In this document: piece after piece, positions 61,309-64,000 of the stretch | How positions within the stretch are numbered: position 1 is the first letter of the stretch | Layout of the letters: the number at the start of each line of letters is the position of its first letter | Source: Hydrogenophaga pseudoflava NBRC 102511 | GTDB lineage: Bacteria > Pseudomonadota > Gammaproteobacteria > Burkholderiales > Burkholderiaceae_C | Assembly: GCF_001592285.1 (NCBI RefSeq) | Contig: NZ_BCWQ01000006.1 | Location: 62,001-126,000, forward strand | Reading direction: 5' to 3' | Length of the DNA: 64,000 bases | The notes under the pieces: model-generated | The model's input: only the letters and a program-made list of their open reading frames with translations | Told to the model about the DNA's origin: nothing | Database searches by the model: none | Position numbers and translations under genes: made by a program

Positions 61309-61602
61309 CTATTTTGATTGAGCGGACTGCTCTGGCAGACCGCGAAGCTGTTCGCGCATGCGCTGCCGCTCTTCAGGAGACAGCCGAAATGGTTTGCTGG
61401 CGGCATAGCCATCGCTGAGCGGCTGTCGCAGGGAATCGCGCAACCGTGTGGTCACCGGGCGTCCTTCCTGGATCTCGGCGGGCGACACCGCCACAGGCTC
61501 AGAGGCCAGGGGCTGGGCAGGCTGCTCCCGCAACTCCAACGCGGCAGAGAGCAATGGCGCCCCCAGCAGCATCGCGGACACAGAGTATTTATGGTTGATC
61601 AT
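61309..61602 (-). CDS. Small probable exported protein of unknown function
   Basis: I do not recognise this 97-residue protein. The N terminus (MINHKYSVSAMLLGAPLLSAA) looks like a weak signal peptide. The mature part is polar, with a C-terminal helix (SPEERQRMREQLRGL) resembling the basic helices of Spy/CpxP-type periplasmic proteins. An ATG ten codons upstream is also possible. The 6-nt gap to the SIMPL gene suggests a two-gene operon, and it is divergent from the ompR-envZ pair. Confidence 0.65.
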   Translation of the reverse strand: MINHKYSVSAMLLGAPLLSAALELREQPAQPLASEPVAVSPAEIQEGRPVTTRLRDSLRQPLSDGYAASKPFRLSPEERQRMREQLRGLPEQSAQSK

Positions 61603-61770
61603 GGTTCTGGCTGAACTGAACGATGAAGGCATTCTGAGCGGGCCTCTGGTAACGGTGTGCGGGGGTCGGGCAACAGATGTAACAGCCTGTCAAAAAACCA
61701 AAAAACAAGCCCTGACAAGCACTTGGCGCTGCCACAATCGCCTTTGTTACATTTACCGGGAGTTGCTTCC

Positions 61771-62502
61771 ATGCCACAAAACACCACCCGCCCGAACAAG
61801 ATCCTGGTGGTCGATGACGACGTCCGCATCCGCGACCTGCTGCGCCGTTACCTGATGCAGGAAGGTTTCGAGGTCATGCTGGCCGAGGACGGCAAGGCAC
61901 TGAACCGAGTATTGCAGCGCGAGGCGGTGGACCTGATCGTGCTGGACCTGATGATGCCGGGTGAGGACGGCCTGTCGATCTGCCGGCGCCTGCGCGCCAA
62001 CGGCGACCGCACACCGATCATCATGCTGACCGCCAAAAGCGAGGACGTGGACCGCATCGTCGGCCTGGAGGTGGGCGCCGACGATTACCTGGGCAAGCCG
62101 TTCAACCCGCGCGAGTTGCTTGCCCGCGTCCATGCGGTGCTGCGCCGCCGCCCTCCGGCCGAAGTTCCGGGTGCCCCCTCGCAGGATGCGGAGGTGGTCA
62201 ATTTTGGTCCGTTCGAGTTCGACCTGAGCCTGCGCACCCTGCGCAAGGACGGCGCCGACTTGCCACTGACCACGGGCGAGTTCGCCATGCTCAAGGCCCT
62301 GGTGCGCCATCCGCGCCAGCCGCTGTCCCGAGAGAAGCTCGCGCAACTGGCCCGCGGCCGGGAGTTCGAACCATTTGACCGCAGCCTGGACGTGCAGGTG
62401 TCCCGCCTGCGCAAGCTGATTGAAGAGGACGCTGCGTCGCCCCGCTACCTGCAGACGGTTTGGGGCGTGGGCTATGTGTTCGTGCCGGACGGCAACGCCT
62501 GA
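61771..62502 (+). CDS. ompR: OmpR-type response regulator
   Basis: The 243-residue protein has a receiver domain (VVDDDVR, phosphorylated Asp59 in VLDLMMPG, Lys in GKPFNP) and a C-terminal winged helix with SLDVQVSRLRKLIEED and TVWGVGYVF. It is close to OmpR, the porin and osmotic-stress regulator. The ATG has GGGAG 9 nt upstream. Its stop overlaps the envZ start by one base. Confidence 0.94.
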   Translation: MPQNTTRPNKILVVDDDVRIRDLLRRYLMQEGFEVMLAEDGKALNRVLQREAVDLIVLDLMMPGEDGLSICRRLRANGDRTPIIMLTAKSEDVDRIVGLEVGADDYLGKPFNPRELLARVHAVLRRRPPAEVPGAPSQDAEVVNFGPFEFDLSLRTLRKDGADLPLTTGEFAMLKALVRHPRQPLSREKLAQLARGREFEPFDRSLDVQVSRLRKLIEEDAASPRYLQTVWGVGYVFVPDGNA

Positions 62503-63911
62503 TGATCGACGAATCGCGGGTCCCCACCTTCGAAACCGAGCCGGCGGCGCTGGAGACGGCGTCCGCTCCGCTGGAGAGCAAACCCGCGCGCGAGGTGAGC
62601 CTGTTCTGGCGCACCTTTTTCTTGCTGTCGCTGCTGCTGGTGGGCTGCATCGTGGCATGGCTCCAGACATTCCGGGCGCTGGAATACGAGCCGCGCACGC
62701 TGCAAAGTGCGCAACAGCTGGCTTCCCTGGTGAACCTCAGCCGTGCGGCACTCGTGCACTCCGACTCGATTGCCCGTGTGTCGCTGGTCAAGACCATGGC
62801 CGACGAGGAGAAGGTGAGGATCGCCCCTCGTGAGCCGGGTGACAAGTTCCGGCTCTACGACGCGGACTCACTCAGCAGGACGGTCAGCGCCCAGCTCAGC
62901 GCCAGGCTGGGCCCTGACACCGTGGTCGCTCGCGAGGTCAACGGCACGCCGGGTCTCTGGATCGGTTTTTCCATCGACGGTGACCCGTACTGGCTGCAGG
63001 CCGACCCGTCTCGGGTGGAACTGGTGACCGGCAAGACCTGGCTGATCTGGCTCGCCACCGCCGCCGTGCTTTCGCTGATGGGTGCTGCGCTCATTGCACG
63101 CCTGATCAACCGGCCGCTGCAGAAGCTGTCGTTTGCCGCGAGCCGTGTGCGAGACGGCGACTTCAACTCCAGCCGACTCAACGAGGCCGTGGCCACGAGT
63201 GAAATCCGGCAGGTGAACATCGGGTTCAACCAGATGGCGCAGCGGCTGTCCAAGATCGAACAGGACCGCGCCCTGATGCTGGCCGGCATCTCGCACGACC
63301 TGCGCACGCCGCTGGCGCGGCTGCGTCTGGAGACAGAGATGAGTGTTGCCGACGCGGAAGCGCGAGAGCACATGTCGGCCGACATCGAACAGGTCAATGC
63401 CATCATCGACAAGTTCCTCGACTACGCACGGCCGGACCACATGGAGCCTCAGCGCGTGAGCCTCAACGAGGTCATCGAGGCCGCCGTGTTTGCGCTGGGC
63501 AACCAGCCCGACGTGGCGGTGAAGACCAGCATTCCTGACGACACCTGGGTCATGGGCGATGCGGTTGAACTCAACCGCGTGTTCTCCAACCTTCTGCAGA
63601 ACGCCGTGCGCTATGGCCGCAACCAGACGACCGGTGTGGCCGAGATCGACATTGGCGCCAAGACCAAGGACCAATGGGTGCTGGTCAAGCTGCGCGACCA
63701 CGGCCCAGGTGTCAATCCCGAGATGCTGAGCCAGCTCACACAGCCTTTCTTCCGTGGCGACGCCTCGCGCAGCGCCGCCACCGGCACAGGCCTGGGCCTG
63801 GCCATCGTCGAGCGCGCCATTGCCCGCATGGGCGGTCGCTTCGCGCTGGCCAACAGCAGCTCCGGCGGGCTGGCCGCCCACATCAAGCTGCCGGTCGGCA
63901 AAACCGCCTGA
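62502..63911 (+). CDS. envZ: EnvZ-type osmosensor histidine kinase
   Basis: The 469-residue kinase has two transmembrane helices (about residues 37-55 and 180-200) around a periplasmic region, a HAMP domain (RPLQKLSFAASRVRDGD), HisKA with phospho-acceptor His265 (AGISHDLRTPLARLRLE), and HATPase motifs NLLQNAVRYG, DHGPGV and GTGLGLAIV. It overlaps ompR as TGATG and would phosphorylate it. An in-frame ATG at 62460 lies inside ompR and is rejected. Confidence 0.94.
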   Translation: MIDESRVPTFETEPAALETASAPLESKPAREVSLFWRTFFLLSLLLVGCIVAWLQTFRALEYEPRTLQSAQQLASLVNLSRAALVHSDSIARVSLVKTMADEEKVRIAPREPGDKFRLYDADSLSRTVSAQLSARLGPDTVVAREVNGTPGLWIGFSIDGDPYWLQADPSRVELVTGKTWLIWLATAAVLSLMGAALIARLINRPLQKLSFAASRVRDGDFNSSRLNEAVATSEIRQVNIGFNQMAQRLSKIEQDRALMLAGISHDLRTPLARLRLETEMSVADAEAREHMSADIEQVNAIIDKFLDYARPDHMEPQRVSLNEVIEAAVFALGNQPDVAVKTSIPDDTWVMGDAVELNRVFSNLLQNAVRYGRNQTTGVAEIDIGAKTKDQWVLVKLRDHGPGVNPEMLSQLTQPFFRGDASRSAATGTGLGLAIVERAIARMGGRFALANSSSGGLAAHIKLPVGKTA

Positions 63912-63923
63912 TGCAAACCGGGA

Positions 63924-64000
63924 TCAGCCCGGCCGGCGCACCAGCAAGGCAACCGCCCGGGCCTCGATCGACAGGCCCTGCCCGACCGGGCCCAGCTTCT
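63924..64000 (-). CDS. ispF: 2-C-methyl-D-erythritol 2,4-cyclodiphosphate synthase, C-terminal fragment
   Basis: Only the last 24 residues lie in the window. The tail KLGPVGQGLSIEARAVALL matches the C-terminal IspF pattern (the E. coli tail has KLGFTGRGEGI). IspF is a methylerythritol phosphate pathway enzyme. The gene is cut by the right edge and converges on envZ. Confidence 0.8.
   Translation of the reverse strand, partial: KLGPVGQGLSIEARAVALLVRRPG

Overview
The window looks like a chromosomal segment of a betaproteobacterium of the order Burkholderiales, most likely a member of the Comamonadaceae. This rests on the high GC content, the rpsB-tsf-pyrH-frr-uppS-cdsA-dxr-rseP-bamA-ompH-lpxD-fabZ-lpxA-lpxB-rnhB block, a Bug-type (TctC) binding protein without TctAB beside its own GntR regulator, a pyruvate dehydrogenase operon whose E3 carries a lipoyl domain, and polyhydroxybutyrate genes (phaR, 3-hydroxybutyrate dehydrogenase). 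I saw no insertion sequence, prophage, CRISPR array or clear pseudogene; the segment is mostly core chromosome with small accessory cassettes.

Layout. 0.1-1.6 kb: a secreted NlpC/P60 peptidase converging on a 2-oxoglutarate/iron oxygenase. 1.8-8.4 kb (minus strand): a tight glycan cassette (flippase, RgpF-like glycosyltransferase, DUF5060/DUF4038 hydrolase-like protein) followed by an orphan multi-PAS histidine kinase. 8.6-12.6 kb: a GntR regulator divergent from a binding protein, an enolase-superfamily dehydratase and a DapA-type lyase/dehydratase, probably a sugar-acid catabolic unit with an operator in the divergent gap. 12.7-18.9 kb: aceE-aceF-lpdA. 19.1-22.3 kb: a PAS sensor kinase and FixJ-type regulator divergent from aceE, then folD.

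23.2-34.0 kb (minus strand): an unknown polytopic membrane protein, DUF4149, greA, then an AraC regulator plus alpha/beta hydrolase lying between greA and carB, then carB, an unknown 120-residue gene, carA, a SpoU methyltransferase and rnhB. 34.0-47.8 kb: lipid A, outer-membrane assembly, isoprenoid, phospholipid and translation genes in one long minus-strand run starting at rpsB.

48.1-56.4 kb: an FAD oxidoreductase and nnr, YggT, RNase R, two near-identical tRNA-Leu(CAG) units exactly 200 bp apart, rimO, phaR and tRNA-Val(GAC). 56.5-63.9 kb: relA with an upstream hydrolase, 3-hydroxybutyrate dehydrogenase, a SIMPL-domain protein with a small exported partner, and an OmpR/EnvZ pair; the right edge cuts the 3' end of ispF.

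No single locus is clearly a new system. The best candidates for new biology are regulatory: a 22-bp-phased direct repeat before the hydrolase next to the AraC gene, a terminator in the greA leader, a translationally coupled 11-codon ORF before nnr, a structured rpsB leader, and an RNase R that starts without its N-terminal HTH domain beside a tRNA promoter. The flippase/RgpF/DUF4038 cassette is the best candidate for an undescribed enzymatic pathway. Intergenic gaps are all under about 300 bases apart from the tRNA-Leu region, which is fully annotated.
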